A DNA stretch of 64,000 bases from positions 1,054,001 through 1,118,000 of the forward strand of contig NZ_JACVAJ010000002.1 of NCBI RefSeq assembly GCF_014851815.1. The letters run 5' to 3'. The translations under genes and the position numbers were made by a program. This DNA is from Pseudoxanthomonas sp. PXM01. GTDB taxonomy: Bacteria > Pseudomonadota > Gammaproteobacteria > Xanthomonadales > Xanthomonadaceae. Positions within the stretch are counted from its first letter, which is position 1. Every line of letters begins with the position of its first letter. A model generated the notes under the pieces. The model saw only the letters and a program-made list of their open reading frames with translations, searched no databases and had not been told where the DNA came from. Positions 8,520 to 17,508 of the stretch are shown one piece after another.

Positions 8520-10823
8520 ATGACGCTGATCCGTTCCCTGCTCGCCTGCCTGCTGCTCCCCCTGGCCTCGTTGGTCGCCCCGGCCGCGTCCGCCGCGATC
8601 ACCCAGGACGACCTGCTGCCGGTGGACGAGGCCTTCGTGCTGACGGCCACCGCGGCGACGCGCGACCGGATCGAAGTGCGCTGGAAGATCACCGACGGCT
8701 ACTACCTGTACCGGCACCGGACCGGCGTGGAGGCCGATGCGGGCTTCGCCGCACAGCCGCTGCAGTTACCCAAGGGCAAGGCCTACCGCGACGAATTCTT
8801 CGGCGACGTCGAAACCTACCGCGGCGAACTGGTGGCCACCCTGCCCGGCCAGCCGGCTGCGTCCGCCGACAGCGTCAGTCTGAAGATCAAGTACCAGGGC
8901 TGCGCCGACGCCGGCATCTGCTATCCGCCACAGACGCGCACGCTGAAGGTGGCCCTGCCGCCGGCCGAGGCCACCGACGCGGCTTTCGTACCCCTGGGAT
9001 CCGGCGCGCTCACCAGCGGTCTGCTGGGCCAGAAACCGCAGGCCGGCATAGACGCACTGCCGCTGCCGGCGGAACAGGCGTTCGCGTTCGAGGCGATCGC
9101 GTTCAATGGCAACGAACTGCTGCTGCGCTTCACGCCGGCACGCGGCTACTACGTCTACCGCGACCGCACGTCGATGGCGCTCGAAGGCGCGCAGGGCGTA
9201 TCACTGCAGGCACCGCGCTGGCCGAAGGGCAAGGCGCATCGCGACGAACACTTCGGCGACGTCACCGTCTATTTCGACCAGGCCGAAGTGCCGGTGCCGC
9301 TGCGGCGCGAAAAGGCGGACGCTACGCAGGCCACGCTGCGCGTCACCTTCCAGGGCTGCCAGACCGACGGCATCTGCTATCCGCCGATGACGCGGCGCGT
9401 GAAGCTGTCGATTCCTGCCGGCACGATAACGCCGGCCAGCACGCCCGACGTGCCGGCACCCACTGCCGCCGCGCCACTGCCGACGAGCACGGCGCCCCCC
9501 GCCAGCACGCCGGTCGCTGCGCCGGACGCAACCGCAGCGACCACGCCCGCCGCAGCCGAGGTCGAACGCACGCGCCCTCCGGAAGACGTACTTGCGCGCA
9601 ATCAGGGCGGCGCCACGTCGCTGCTCGTCGCCCTCGCGCTGGCACTGGCCGGCGGCCTGATCCTGAACCTGATGCCGTGCGTGCTGCCGATCCTTTCACT
9701 GAAGGCGCTGTCGTTGGCCGAAAGCGGACAGAACGAAGGCGACGCCCGTCGGCGTGCACTCTGGTACACCGCCGGTGTGCTGGTCAGCTTTGTCGCCGTC
9801 GGTGCGCTGGCCATCGCGTTGCGCGCCGCAGGTCAGGCGCTGGGCTGGGGCTTCCAGTTGCAGCAGCCATGGCTGGTCGGCCTGCTGGCCTACGTGATGT
9901 TCGCCGTGGGTCTGAGCCTGTCCGGCGTGTTCGCCATCGGCCATCGACTGGCCGGTGCCGGACATGGCCTGGCCTCGCGACGCGGCCCGGCAGGCGATTT
10001 CTTCACCGGTGTGCTGGCAGTGGTCGTGGCCAGTCCGTGCACGGCGCCCTTCATGGGCGTGGCGCTCGCGTACGCCTTCACCGCGCCCACCCCGCTCGCG
10101 TTGCTGGTGTTCGCCGTGCTCGGCCTGGGACTGGCGTTGCCCTTCCTGCTGATCGGCTTCGTGCCGGCGCTGGCGAACCGCCTGCCGCGACCCGGCGCAT
10201 GGATGGAGACGCTGAAGCAGGTGCTCGCCTTCCCGATGTACCTGACCGCCGTGTGGCTGCTGTGGGTGCTCGGCAAACAGCGCGGCATCGACGCGGTCGG
10301 CCTGGCGCTGGTCGGACTCGTGCTGTTGGCGCTGGGGCTGTGGTGGTTCCAGCGCGCGCGCTTTGCCGCGTCGCCGCTGCCCCGCGTGCTCGCGCTGACG
10401 CTCGCCGCCACCGCGCTGCTGCCCTTGCTGATGGTGCACCGCCTGCCGGTGGCGTCCGCTGCTGCACCGACGGCGGACGGCCACGTGCCTTACTCCGCCG
10501 AACGCCTCGCTTCGTTGCGTGCCGAGGGCCGCATCGTCTTCGTCGACATGACCGCCGACTGGTGCGTCACCTGCAAGGCCAACGAGAAGGCCGTGCTGAA
10601 CACCGCCGCGTTCCGCGATCTGCTCGCCACGCACGAGGCGGTGATGATGACGGGCGACTGGACGAACGTGGACCCTGCCATCACCGCCTTCCTCGAAGAA
10701 CATGGCGCGGTCGGTGTGCCGCTGTACGTCATGTATCCCCGTGGCGGTGGCGCCGGTGAAGTGCTGCCGACGGTGCTCACGCAGGACGGCATGCGCCAGG
10801 CCTTCGAACGGGCCGCGCGATGA
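8520..10823 (+). CDS. dsbD: Thiol:disulfide interchange protein DsbD with duplicated periplasmic alpha domain
   Basis: An inner-membrane protein that passes electrons from cytoplasmic thioredoxin to periplasmic thiol proteins. The 767 residues contain a signal peptide (1-25), a first alpha domain with redox cysteines C127/C133 (CADAGIC), a second alpha-like domain with C280/C286 (CQTDGIC), a Pro/Ala-rich linker, an eight-helix core with cysteines in LMPCVLP and ASPCTAP, and a C-terminal thioredoxin-like gamma domain with ADWCVTCKAN near residue 680. E. coli DsbD has only one alpha domain, so the duplication is notable. The start at 8520 gives a clean signal peptide; a longer in-frame extension overlaps cutA and is not credible. 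The tlpA-like gene overlaps its stop by 4 bases. Confidence 0.95.
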   Translation: MTLIRSLLACLLLPLASLVAPAASAAITQDDLLPVDEAFVLTATAATRDRIEVRWKITDGYYLYRHRTGVEADAGFAAQPLQLPKGKAYRDEFFGDVETYRGELVATLPGQPAASADSVSLKIKYQGCADAGICYPPQTRTLKVALPPAEATDAAFVPLGSGALTSGLLGQKPQAGIDALPLPAEQAFAFEAIAFNGNELLLRFTPARGYYVYRDRTSMALEGAQGVSLQAPRWPKGKAHRDEHFGDVTVYFDQAEVPVPLRREKADATQATLRVTFQGCQTDGICYPPMTRRVKLSIPAGTITPASTPDVPAPTAAAPLPTSTAPPASTPVAAPDATAATTPAAAEVERTRPPEDVLARNQGGATSLLVALALALAGGLILNLMPCVLPILSLKALSLAESGQNEGDARRRALWYTAGVLVSFVAVGALAIALRAAGQALGWGFQLQQPWLVGLLAYVMFAVGLSLSGVFAIGHRLAGAGHGLASRRGPAGDFFTGVLAVVVASPCTAPFMGVALAYAFTAPTPLALLVFAVLGLGLALPFLLIGFVPALANRLPRPGAWMETLKQVLAFPMYLTAVWLLWVLGKQRGIDAVGLALVGLVLLALGLWWFQRARFAASPLPRVLALTLAATALLPLLMVHRLPVASAAAPTADGHVPYSAERLASLRAEGRIVFVDMTADWCVTCKANEKAVLNTAAFRDLLATHEAVMMTGDWTNVDPAITAFLEEHGAVGVPLYVMYPRGGGAGEVLPTVLTQDGMRQAFERAAR

Positions 10824-11413
10824 AGGTCACCACGCCGCGCGTCATCGCCGTCGCGGTCGTCGCAGGCGGCCTCGGCCTTGCGGCCAGTGTCTGGTTCAAC
10901 GGCAATCCGATGTGGCGCACGCAGGTCGGCGAACGCGCCCTGCATGCGGCCACGAACGCGACCGCACCGGCACCGCCGGCCGGCGTCACGCCCGCCGCCA
11001 TCGGCGACCCGATGCCCGCGATCGCGCTGCCCGGACTCGATGGCGCCGTCGTCGACCTGCGCACGCGCTACGCGGGCAAGCGATTGCTGATCAACGTCTG
11101 GGCCAGCTGGTGCGGGCCGTGCATCGAGGAGATGCCCGAGCTCGACCGTTTCGCCATGGCGCAAGGCGAGGATGGCGTGCAGGTGATCGGTCTGGCGTTG
11201 GACACGCCGGAAGGCGTGCATGACTTCATTGCGAAGATCCCGGTGCGCTATCCGATCGTGCTGGATACGCCGGGCCCCGCCGATGCCAGCGTGTGGCTGG
11301 GCAATGCCAAGGGCGTGCTGCCGTACACCGTGCTGGTGGATGCCGATGGCCGCATCGCGCGGCAGAAGATCGGCCCTTTCACGCATGGCGAGATCAGCGG
11401 CTGGGTCGACTGA
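10820..11413 (+). CDS. TlpA-like thiol-disulfide oxidoreductase
   Basis: A 197-residue membrane-anchored periplasmic thioredoxin. One N-terminal helix (about residues 8-25) is followed by a TlpA/ResA fold with the active site WASWCGPCIEEMPEL and the cis-proline region KGVLPYTVLVD. Such proteins reduce specific periplasmic thiols, for example in cytochrome c or copper-site assembly. Its ATG overlaps the dsbD stop (ATGA), so it is translationally coupled and is probably a redox partner of DsbD. The exact substrate cannot be inferred. Confidence 0.92.
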   Translation: MKVTTPRVIAVAVVAGGLGLAASVWFNGNPMWRTQVGERALHAATNATAPAPPAGVTPAAIGDPMPAIALPGLDGAVVDLRTRYAGKRLLINVWASWCGPCIEEMPELDRFAMAQGEDGVQVIGLALDTPEGVHDFIAKIPVRYPIVLDTPGPADASVWLGNAKGVLPYTVLVDADGRIARQKIGPFTHGEISGWVD

Positions 11414-11437
11414 TCCCGCACCTGCGCATCGCGGACC

Positions 11438-11695
11438 CTACTCTTCCTCGCCATCACGCGATGCCTTCCGGTCGCTGGGCCTCACGCGACCGCCTTTCGC
11501 CCCGATGCGCGCCATGTAGGCGCGATCCTGGCTGACCTTCGCGCCGCCTTTCTTGCCTGCCTCGCGCGCCTCCTCGCTGCCGAACTGATGCGCGCGACCG
11601 CGCTTCTGCGCCGCACGCCCACCTTTCCGCGCGATCTCCTTGCGCTGCTCCGGCGTCAGCAGTGCGAATCCTCCTTTCCGCTTGCGCTCATCCAT
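11438..11695 (-). CDS. KGG-repeat general stress protein
   Basis: An 85-residue, highly charged, disordered protein with three KGG-type repeats (ARKGGRAAQKRG, AGKKGGAKVSQD, GAKGGRVRP). This matches the KGG/YciG-like stress family, related in repeat pattern to fungal Con-10 and to Bacillus GsiB. Members are induced in stress or stationary phase; how they work is not known. The gene is convergent with the tlpA-like gene and has no operon partner. The start at 11695 gives MDERKRKGGFALL, typical of the family. Confidence 0.8.
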   Translation of the reverse strand: MDERKRKGGFALLTPEQRKEIARKGGRAAQKRGRAHQFGSEEAREAGKKGGAKVSQDRAYMARIGAKGGRVRPSDRKASRDGEEE

Positions 11696-12037
11696 GCGCT
11701 TTCCCTGTGCGCGCGCCGCGCCCGACGCATCGAAAGAAAACTGTCATCGACGCAGCATCGTCACGCGCACGCAATGCGATGAGCGCGTGAACATCGTTCA
11801 CACACATGACTCGATGTGACGCAGTGCTCGCACGTCCACAACACCGGCTTGTTGCTGAAGCGGACTCAGCAGAAACCGTCGTGACGCCTTCGCAGTCTTT
11901 ATGATCGGGCGACAAGAAATCACAACGAAGAACGTCCGCGTTTCCCTCGCTCAACCACGTTGCGTCCGTCGTCGATGACGGGCCCGATCGCGCCTTGCGA
12001 TCACTCCTCCCCCCGTGAAAACGAGAAGGCTGCTCCC
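11696..12037. other. Intergenic region, 342 bases, no gene recognised
   Basis: Between divergent genes. I see a short palindrome near 11988-12003 (GATCGC and GCGATC arms) and an AT-rich patch around 11899-11925 that could carry promoter elements, but nothing that meets a consensus. No credible reading frame was found. Confidence 0.5.
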
Positions 12038-12418
12038 ATGACCAAGGCTGTTCCCATGAAACTTCCCGACGACTTCCAGTGGATCGAAGCCGCGCCCGAT
12101 GACGACTGGAGCGGTGCGCGCCTGGATCTCGACGGACATCCGGTACTGGAAGTGAGTGCATGCCGCGGTGGCTGGCTGGTCGTCGTCCTGATGGACGACC
12201 CCCGACAACCGCAGGCCAATGTCGCCGTGCGCTCGGTGCCGGCGGGCATGCGATGGTCGGCGCGATGGGCACTGTCCCGTACCGATCGGCTGCGCGTACT
12301 GGCGGCACGTCGCCATGCTTCGCGCCAACCCGTCGTCGAGACGCTCCCGTCACCCGCGCTGTCGCTGACCTCGCGGCCCGTGGCGTACACACGCGAGGAA
12401 GAACCGCTGGATGCGTGA
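12038..12418 (+). CDS. Hypothetical protein, 126 residues
   Basis: Not recognised. The predicted product begins MTKAVPMKLPDDFQWIEA. It is soluble, rich in Arg and Trp, and has a compact N-terminal half (LDLDGHPVLEVSACRGGWLVVVLM, likely beta strands) and a basic C-terminal half. An ATG six codons downstream (MKLPDDF, 12056) is an equally good start. It ends 20 bases before the convergent Wza-like gene. Codon use looks like the neighbours, and the strand is opposite to the exopolysaccharide locus. No signal peptide or membrane segment is visible. Confidence 0.55.
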   Translation: MTKAVPMKLPDDFQWIEAAPDDDWSGARLDLDGHPVLEVSACRGGWLVVVLMDDPRQPQANVAVRSVPAGMRWSARWALSRTDRLRVLAARRHASRQPVVETLPSPALSLTSRPVAYTREEEPLDA

Positions 12419-12438
12419 CGCGCATCGGCCCGCGATCA

Positions 12439-13530
12439 TCAGTTGCGATCGAAGTTGTACTGGGCCGACGCCGCGTTGCTGATGATGCCGGACAACGGCA
12501 GCAACTGGGTCAGGAAGCGGTTCCAGCGGGTAACGCCCGCGGGGCCGACCCACACGACATCGCCGGGCCGCAGCGGGAAGCGGTCCGCCAGCGTGAAGGC
12601 GACCGGCGATCCCGCCTCGAGGTGGTACACCGTCGCCTGCTCGTGCGAGTTGTCGTCCATGCCGCGGATGACGTAGACGGCGTCGCCCTTCGCGGTGACC
12701 GGATTCAGTCCGCCCGTCTGTCCCAGCGCCTGGGTCAGGCTCATGTCGGTGGTCTTGAAGGTCAACGCCTGCGGTCGCAGCACTTCCCCGATGACGTACA
12801 CCTGCTTGCGATCGTTGAACGGCAGGTACAGGCGGTCGCCCGGCTTCAGATAGACATCGCCGGCGATCTTGCCGTTGCGGTTCAATGCATCCAGGTCGAG
12901 CGGATAGTCCTGGCCGTCGCGGGTCAGCACGAAGCCCGCCAGATCGGCTTCCTCGACGTTGATGCGCGCCTGCCCCACCGCCTGCGACAGCGTCAGCGGC
13001 ACCGTAGTGAACGATTGCGGCGCCGTGTCCTCGAACGCGCCTTGCAGCGTGACCTTGGCGCCGTGGCCGACCACATTGACGTCGACCTGCGGCGACTTCA
13101 GGTACTGGCTCAACTTGCCGACCAGCGTGCTGCGCACTTCCTCGATGGTCTTGTTGTTGACGTCCAGCTTGCCCGCATAGGGAAAGAAGAAGCTGCCATC
13201 CGGTTGCACCAGGCGACCATTGGTCACGGCCTGCTGCTGGCTGCCGGCAGGCGATGTCAGTTCGGGATGGTCCCAGACGGTGACGAGCAAGGTGTCGCCG
13301 GGCTGGATGCGGTAGATCTCCGGCTTGTACTGCGCCAGCGATGCCGGCACGGTCACCGTTTCGCGCGGCGCCGCCACCAGCGCCTGGGTGATCGGCACCA
13401 TCCGCACGTCGCTCTGCGCCTGGCCGTCGCCACTGGGCACGGTCGGCTGCTTCGTCATGCGCTGGCCTGCGCACGACGTCAGTGCGGTAGCGACCGCGGC
13501 CGCCAATAGGATCCGCATAGGGGTTTGCAT
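12439..13530 (-). CDS. Wza/GumB-like polysaccharide export outer-membrane lipoprotein
   Basis: The outer-membrane exit channel for exopolysaccharide. The 363-residue precursor has a lipoprotein signal with lipobox LTSC (C20), a Poly_export domain starting IYRIQPGDTLLVTVWDHPEL, and following SLBB-type domains (VVGHGAKVTLQGAFE, then VYVIGEVLRPQALTF). It is the last gene in transcription order of the minus-strand exopolysaccharide locus. It is separated from the DUF218 gene by about 160 bases containing a 16-bp palindrome, so it may have its own promoter. ATG 13530 was chosen; ATG 13518 (MRILL) would also keep the signal. A longer frame upstream has no family support. Confidence 0.9.
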   Translation of the reverse strand: MQTPMRILLAAAVATALTSCAGQRMTKQPTVPSGDGQAQSDVRMVPITQALVAAPRETVTVPASLAQYKPEIYRIQPGDTLLVTVWDHPELTSPAGSQQQAVTNGRLVQPDGSFFFPYAGKLDVNNKTIEEVRSTLVGKLSQYLKSPQVDVNVVGHGAKVTLQGAFEDTAPQSFTTVPLTLSQAVGQARINVEEADLAGFVLTRDGQDYPLDLDALNRNGKIAGDVYLKPGDRLYLPFNDRKQVYVIGEVLRPQALTFKTTDMSLTQALGQTGGLNPVTAKGDAVYVIRGMDDNSHEQATVYHLEAGSPVAFTLADRFPLRPGDVVWVGPAGVTRWNRFLTQLLPLSGIISNAASAQYNFDRN

Positions 13531-13665
13531 CTTCACCAGGCACCTCGCTGGAACACGGGGGAACCGATGTCGGCATGCGGGCATCGAAACCGCCCGGCAC
13601 GCTGCATCAGCATGTTTTTCATCGTGGCAACGGCGGCGTGAAGAGAACGGCGGCAGCAGCACAAC

Positions 13666-13681
13666 CCCGCATTAATGCGGG
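13666..13681. repeat. 16-bp perfect palindrome downstream of the DUF218 gene
   Basis: CCCGCATTAATGCGGG, ten bases after the stop of the DUF218 gene and 135 bases before the Wza-like gene start. It could be an operator for the wza gene or a weak hairpin at the end of the upstream unit. There is no T-run on either side, so an intrinsic terminator is unlikely. Confidence 0.6.
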
Positions 13682-13691
13682 ATAGCAGGAC

Positions 13692-14444
13692 TCAGGCACC
13701 GATCCACGCGGCGACCAGCGCCGCGAATTCCTTGAACGCACGACCGCTGCGCCACAGCGCACGCCGCGACGGCAGGTATTGCGCGCGCAGGCCCGTCGAG
13801 GGCCTGCCTTCGGGCACCGGCACGGCGGTGACGTCGGCGCCCGCGCGGCAGAACTGCAGCGCCGCGCGCGGCATGTGCAGCGCCGATGTCACCAGCAACA
13901 CCTTGCGCCCGCCCTGTGCGCCGGTCAGCGCCATGCTGTAGCGCGCGTTGTCGCGCGTATCGCGGCTGCGCTCCTCCAGCACCAGCGCCTCGTCCGGCAC
14001 GCCGAGCCGCTGGATGGCCGCCGCCATGCGTCGTGCTTCGGTCGTGCCACCGACCGCGCCGCCGCTGAGGATGATCTTCGAGGCCTTTCCGGCATGCCAC
14101 GCGCGTGCGCCCGCCGCCAGACGGCTGCTGTGCAGCCGGTCGGGATCCACGTCGGGGTGATCGAGCCAGGCATAGTTGCTGCCGCCCCCGAGGACGACGA
14201 TGGCGTCGGCGCGCGGCAGGGCCGAGGCGTCGCGGACCGCATACCGTTGCTCGAGCACGCCGCGCAATGCATTCGATGCGGACGGGATCGACCACAGCAT
14301 CGACCACGCAATGCCGGCGACCGCCAGCGCGACGGCGACATGCCGCCGCCGCAGCCACCACAGCAACGCCGCGACCGCCAGCACGCACGCGGACAGCGCG
14401 GGCGGGTAGCTCAACGACACGACGATGGACGCGAGCGCTTCCAT
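13692..14444 (-). CDS. YdcF/SanA-like DUF218 membrane protein
   Basis: A 250-residue inner-membrane protein: two hydrophobic N-terminal segments (about residues 8-30 and 38-55) and a DUF218 domain with ADAIVVLGGGSNYAW, the conserved SRDTRDNARYS region and the VTSALHMPRA motif. ElyC/SanA/YdcF relatives influence envelope polysaccharide metabolism, including undecaprenyl carrier use, but the reaction is unknown. A GTG two codons upstream is the other possible start. It lies 7 bases after the EpsG-type gene and so probably belongs to the same transcript as the sugar polymer genes. Confidence 0.85.
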   Translation of the reverse strand: MEALASIVVSLSYPPALSACVLAVAALLWWLRRRHVAVALAVAGIAWSMLWSIPSASNALRGVLEQRYAVRDASALPRADAIVVLGGGSNYAWLDHPDVDPDRLHSSRLAAGARAWHAGKASKIILSGGAVGGTTEARRMAAAIQRLGVPDEALVLEERSRDTRDNARYSMALTGAQGGRKVLLVTSALHMPRAALQFCRAGADVTAVPVPEGRPSTGLRAQYLPSRRALWRSGRAFKEFAALVAAWIGA

Positions 14445-14451
14445 GGCCACG

Positions 14452-15522
14452 CTAGATCACGATGCCGCGCGAGACGAACACGTACAGCACGCCGCACGAT
14501 GCCAGCAGGCCGGCGCCAAGCACCAGCGGGTGGCGCAGCGGCGCGATCCGGCTGTAGCAGCAGGCGGCCGCCAGGATCAACGACATCGCCATCCACGCCG
14601 GCAGCAGGTAGCGGTTGGAGAAGTAGCCCCAGCCGATCATGAAGAACGGCAGCGCCATCACCAGATAGACCGAGGCCGCATCCGCCAGCGCACGCCGCGC
14701 CTCGGCCCGCACCCACGGCGCGACGCCGAGCATCAGCAGGTACCAGAACAGCGTGAATACGGCGAAGTCGATGCGCACGCCGGCCCGGTAGTTGTCGTTG
14801 GCGGTGTACTCCATCACCGTCGTGTACAGCGACGGCAGCCCGATGGAGACCACCTTCATCGTCAGTCCCGCCACGTACGCCAGGCACGCCAGCAAGGCGA
14901 CGGCTCGCAACAGATTCGGCTTCAGCAGGAGGGCCGGCGCGCACAGCAGGTATAGCAGCGAGGACGTATGCAGGCTCGCGGCGACGGCGCCCAGCATCGC
15001 GAAGCCCACCCAGCGCCGCTGCTGGAAGCACAGCAGCGCCGCGAGCACCAGCGGCGCCGCCAGTCCCTGCCGGACCGCGTTGATCGATGCGTTGACGAAC
15101 ATCGGCGAGATGAACAACAGCGTCAACGACGCGCACAGCAGGGTCGGATAGGCCACAGTCGGCGGAAAACGCCGGTGGTTGATCCTCACCGCCACGGCGA
15201 CGGCCAGCAGCATCAGTGCGAACAGCGCGGTCTGGTAGCCCTGCAATCCCAGGCCCAACCGGCGCAACGCATAGCTGAGATAGACGAAGCCGATCTCCAG
15301 CCGGGTCTCCGGCAGGCCGGCGCCCAACGCGTCGAAGAACGCCGCATACGTCTCGGTGTCCTCGCCGATGTGCAGCGGCCGGCCACCGACCACCCAGCAG
15401 GCGAACGCGGCCACGGCCAACAGCACCAGCACCCCCAACCCGCGGGTCGCCGCCGCGTGCGGCGCGGCCCGTGGCGGCGCGTACGGCGCCGCATCGTAGG
15501 TTTTCACGCTGTAGGCCTTCAT
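14452..15522 (-). CDS. EpsG-family polysaccharide polymerase (Wzy-like)
   Basis: A 356-residue integral membrane protein with about ten hydrophobic helices. It resembles the EpsG family, proposed to polymerise lipid-linked repeat units at the periplasmic face. The blocks NASINAVRQGLAAPL and GEDTETYAAFFDALG are typical of EpsG proteins. The N-terminus (about 25 residues) is cytoplasmic and Ala/Pro-rich. It follows the GT2 gene by 10 bases, and the flippase is three genes upstream, giving the usual Wzx/Wzy pair. Polymerase activity is inferred from family and context. Confidence 0.85.
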   Translation of the reverse strand: MKAYSVKTYDAAPYAPPRAAPHAAATRGLGVLVLLAVAAFACWVVGGRPLHIGEDTETYAAFFDALGAGLPETRLEIGFVYLSYALRRLGLGLQGYQTALFALMLLAVAVAVRINHRRFPPTVAYPTLLCASLTLLFISPMFVNASINAVRQGLAAPLVLAALLCFQQRRWVGFAMLGAVAASLHTSSLLYLLCAPALLLKPNLLRAVALLACLAYVAGLTMKVVSIGLPSLYTTVMEYTANDNYRAGVRIDFAVFTLFWYLLMLGVAPWVRAEARRALADAASVYLVMALPFFMIGWGYFSNRYLLPAWMAMSLILAAACCYSRIAPLRHPLVLGAGLLASCGVLYVFVSRGIVI

Positions 15523-15532
15523 CGCCGACGCC

Positions 15533-16372
15533 TCAACCCGCGCCCGCCGTGCGCATCATCAACAGCACGCGACGACGGCCGCGCCGGATCATGCCGAAGC
15601 CGCGCGCCAGCCAGTGCTCGCCGCGGGTGACCATGCCCGTGCGCAGCAGTTCCTGTCGCACTTCCTTGCCCGCGCGATGCATCGCGTCGAGATCGCCGCT
15701 CAGGCCGGAGGCACCGAAGGTCGGCTTGTGCCAGTACGCGAGGACCTGGTTGAGCTTGACGCAGCGATAGCCGGAAAAGCCGATCTGCGCCCACAGCAGG
15801 AAATCCTCCACGCGACGGAACCGCTCGTCGAAGCGGAACGGAAGATCGCGGCGCAGGATCACCGACGCGGTCGGAAACGGGTTGTTGAGCAGAAAGCGGC
15901 GACGGCCGATGGTCTGGAGCCGCGCCGGCGCACGCACCGGATCCGGCGTCGAACCGCGTGGCAGGATCGCCATCCTGTGCGCGATCAGCGCGATCTGCGG
16001 ATCGCGCTCGAGTTCGCGCATCTGCAGTGCGATCTTCTCCGGCAACCAGGTGTCGTCGGCATCCAGGAAGGCGATGTAAGGCTGCGTCGCGTCCTTCCAT
16101 CCCAGGTTGCGGGCCTGCGACGGCCCGCCGTTCGCAGGCGACGTCACCACCTTCACCCAACCCGACGGATACGCCGCCGCCATGCGGTGCAGCGCATCCA
16201 GTGTGCCGTCGCCGCTGGCGTCGTCGACGAGCAGGACCTCGGCCGGCCGGCGCTGTTGTGCATGGATGGACGCGACGGACTCGGCGATCGTGTCCGCGCA
16301 GCGGTAGCAGGGCACCACCACGCTGACGGGTGCGGTCGTGGCGGTGGCGGTGTCCACTCGTTGCTCGTTCAT
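15533..16372 (-). CDS. Family 2 glycosyltransferase
   Basis: A 279-residue GT-A enzyme. PVSVVVPCYRCADTIAES starts the nucleotide-sugar domain, followed by EVLLVDDASGDGTL, GPSQARNLGWKDA and the DXD-containing FLDADDTWLPEK. It adds one sugar of the repeat unit on the cytoplasmic side; donor and linkage cannot be read. Its ATG overlaps the stop of the pyruvyl transferase gene by 4 bases, so the two are coupled. Confidence 0.92.
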   Translation of the reverse strand: MNEQRVDTATATTAPVSVVVPCYRCADTIAESVASIHAQQRRPAEVLLVDDASGDGTLDALHRMAAAYPSGWVKVVTSPANGGPSQARNLGWKDATQPYIAFLDADDTWLPEKIALQMRELERDPQIALIAHRMAILPRGSTPDPVRAPARLQTIGRRRFLLNNPFPTASVILRRDLPFRFDERFRRVEDFLLWAQIGFSGYRCVKLNQVLAYWHKPTFGASGLSGDLDAMHRAGKEVRQELLRTGMVTRGEHWLARGFGMIRRGRRRVLLMMRTAGAG

Positions 16373-17508
16373 GGCGTGGCCCAGGGTGCGCGCTGGAAAA
16401 CGTCCGGTGCCCGCTGCGCGTAAGCATGGGGCGGAACGCGCGGTGCCAGTTCACCGGCCAGCAGGGCAGGCAGCGCCGCGCCGAACGGGTTGTCGGTGTC
16501 CTGCGCAGTGACGCGCAGCGACGCATCCAGCCCGATGTCGTCGGCGAAGTCGCGGCACTTCGGGTGGTAGTCGACGATCATGAACGGCACGCCGTGCAGA
16601 TACGACACGATCGCGCCGTGCAGGCGCGCGCTGACCACCGCGTCGCAGGCCGCCAGTGCGTCGACCGTGCGCAGCGGGTCCTGTCGCGCATAGCCCTGCC
16701 AGTGCGCGTCGAGGCCTTCGGTCCGCAGCCGCTCCACCAGCGATCGTGCCAACGCGCGGTCGCCGTGGCGTTCGTGTTCGTTGAGGCTGAAGACATCGAC
16801 GATGACCGGACGCGTGCTGCGCAGGCGGGCGAGCGATGCGATGAGCTGCTCCTCCCAGCGCCGCTTAGGCGGAGCCGCGGCATAGTCGCCGTCCTCGCGG
16901 TAGTGGCAGGGTGCGATGCCGATGCGGACGGGTGCGCCGGGTGCCGGCGCGGGACGCGGCTCGCGCGGCGTCAGCCAGGGCAGCAGCGCGGCGAGGTCGC
17001 AGCCGGCGTGGGTGATCGACCCTACGCCCAGCGCCTGCGCCTCGCGATGCGAGCGCGCGTCGCGTACCGAGAGGTAGCTGAAGCGTTGCAGGAACTCCGC
17101 CACCGACGCCCGCGAGCGCTCGTCATGGAACGGACCGATCGATACGCCCACCGCCGCCAGCTTCACCCCGCGCCCGGCCGCCGACAGCATCATCGGTTTG
17201 CGGAACGACTCGCGCGCGGTGATCACCGAGCCGCCACCCATCACCAGCACGTCGCAATCATGGAGGCCGCGCGCGAAGCTGAGCCAGCGGCTGGCCTTGC
17301 CGACCACGCCGGTACTGCCGTACCAGCGCGGTGGATAGCGCCGCGGCACGGTGCTGCGCGCCGGGGCATCCTGCAGCGGCGGTCCCACCACGCTGGGTTG
17401 CGCACGCCAGTACGACTGCGCCGCCATCGCGCACAGCACGCCGAACAGGTCGTCGCCGAAGTTGCGCATGCCGTAGTAGCCGGTGAACGCGGTCCGCAGG
17501 GCCGTCAT
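16369..17508 (-). CDS. Polysaccharide pyruvyl transferase family protein
   Basis: A 379-residue member of the CsaB/WcaK-type family that transfers a ketal pyruvate from phosphoenolpyruvate to sugars. Seen: N-terminal GYYGMRNFGDDLFG, VLVMGGGSVI, GVSIGPF, YLSVRDARSHREAQ and the C-terminal DAVVSARLHGAIVSYLHGVPF. This would give the polymer an acidic pyruvate group as in xanthan. The start at 17508 overlaps the flippase stop (ATGA); an in-frame extension further upstream runs into the flippase gene and is not supported. Confidence 0.9.
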   Translation of the reverse strand: MTALRTAFTGYYGMRNFGDDLFGVLCAMAAQSYWRAQPSVVGPPLQDAPARSTVPRRYPPRWYGSTGVVGKASRWLSFARGLHDCDVLVMGGGSVITARESFRKPMMLSAAGRGVKLAAVGVSIGPFHDERSRASVAEFLQRFSYLSVRDARSHREAQALGVGSITHAGCDLAALLPWLTPREPRPAPAPGAPVRIGIAPCHYREDGDYAAAPPKRRWEEQLIASLARLRSTRPVIVDVFSLNEHERHGDRALARSLVERLRTEGLDAHWQGYARQDPLRTVDALAACDAVVSARLHGAIVSYLHGVPFMIVDYHPKCRDFADDIGLDASLRVTAQDTDNPFGAALPALLAGELAPRVPPHAYAQRAPDVFQRAPWATP

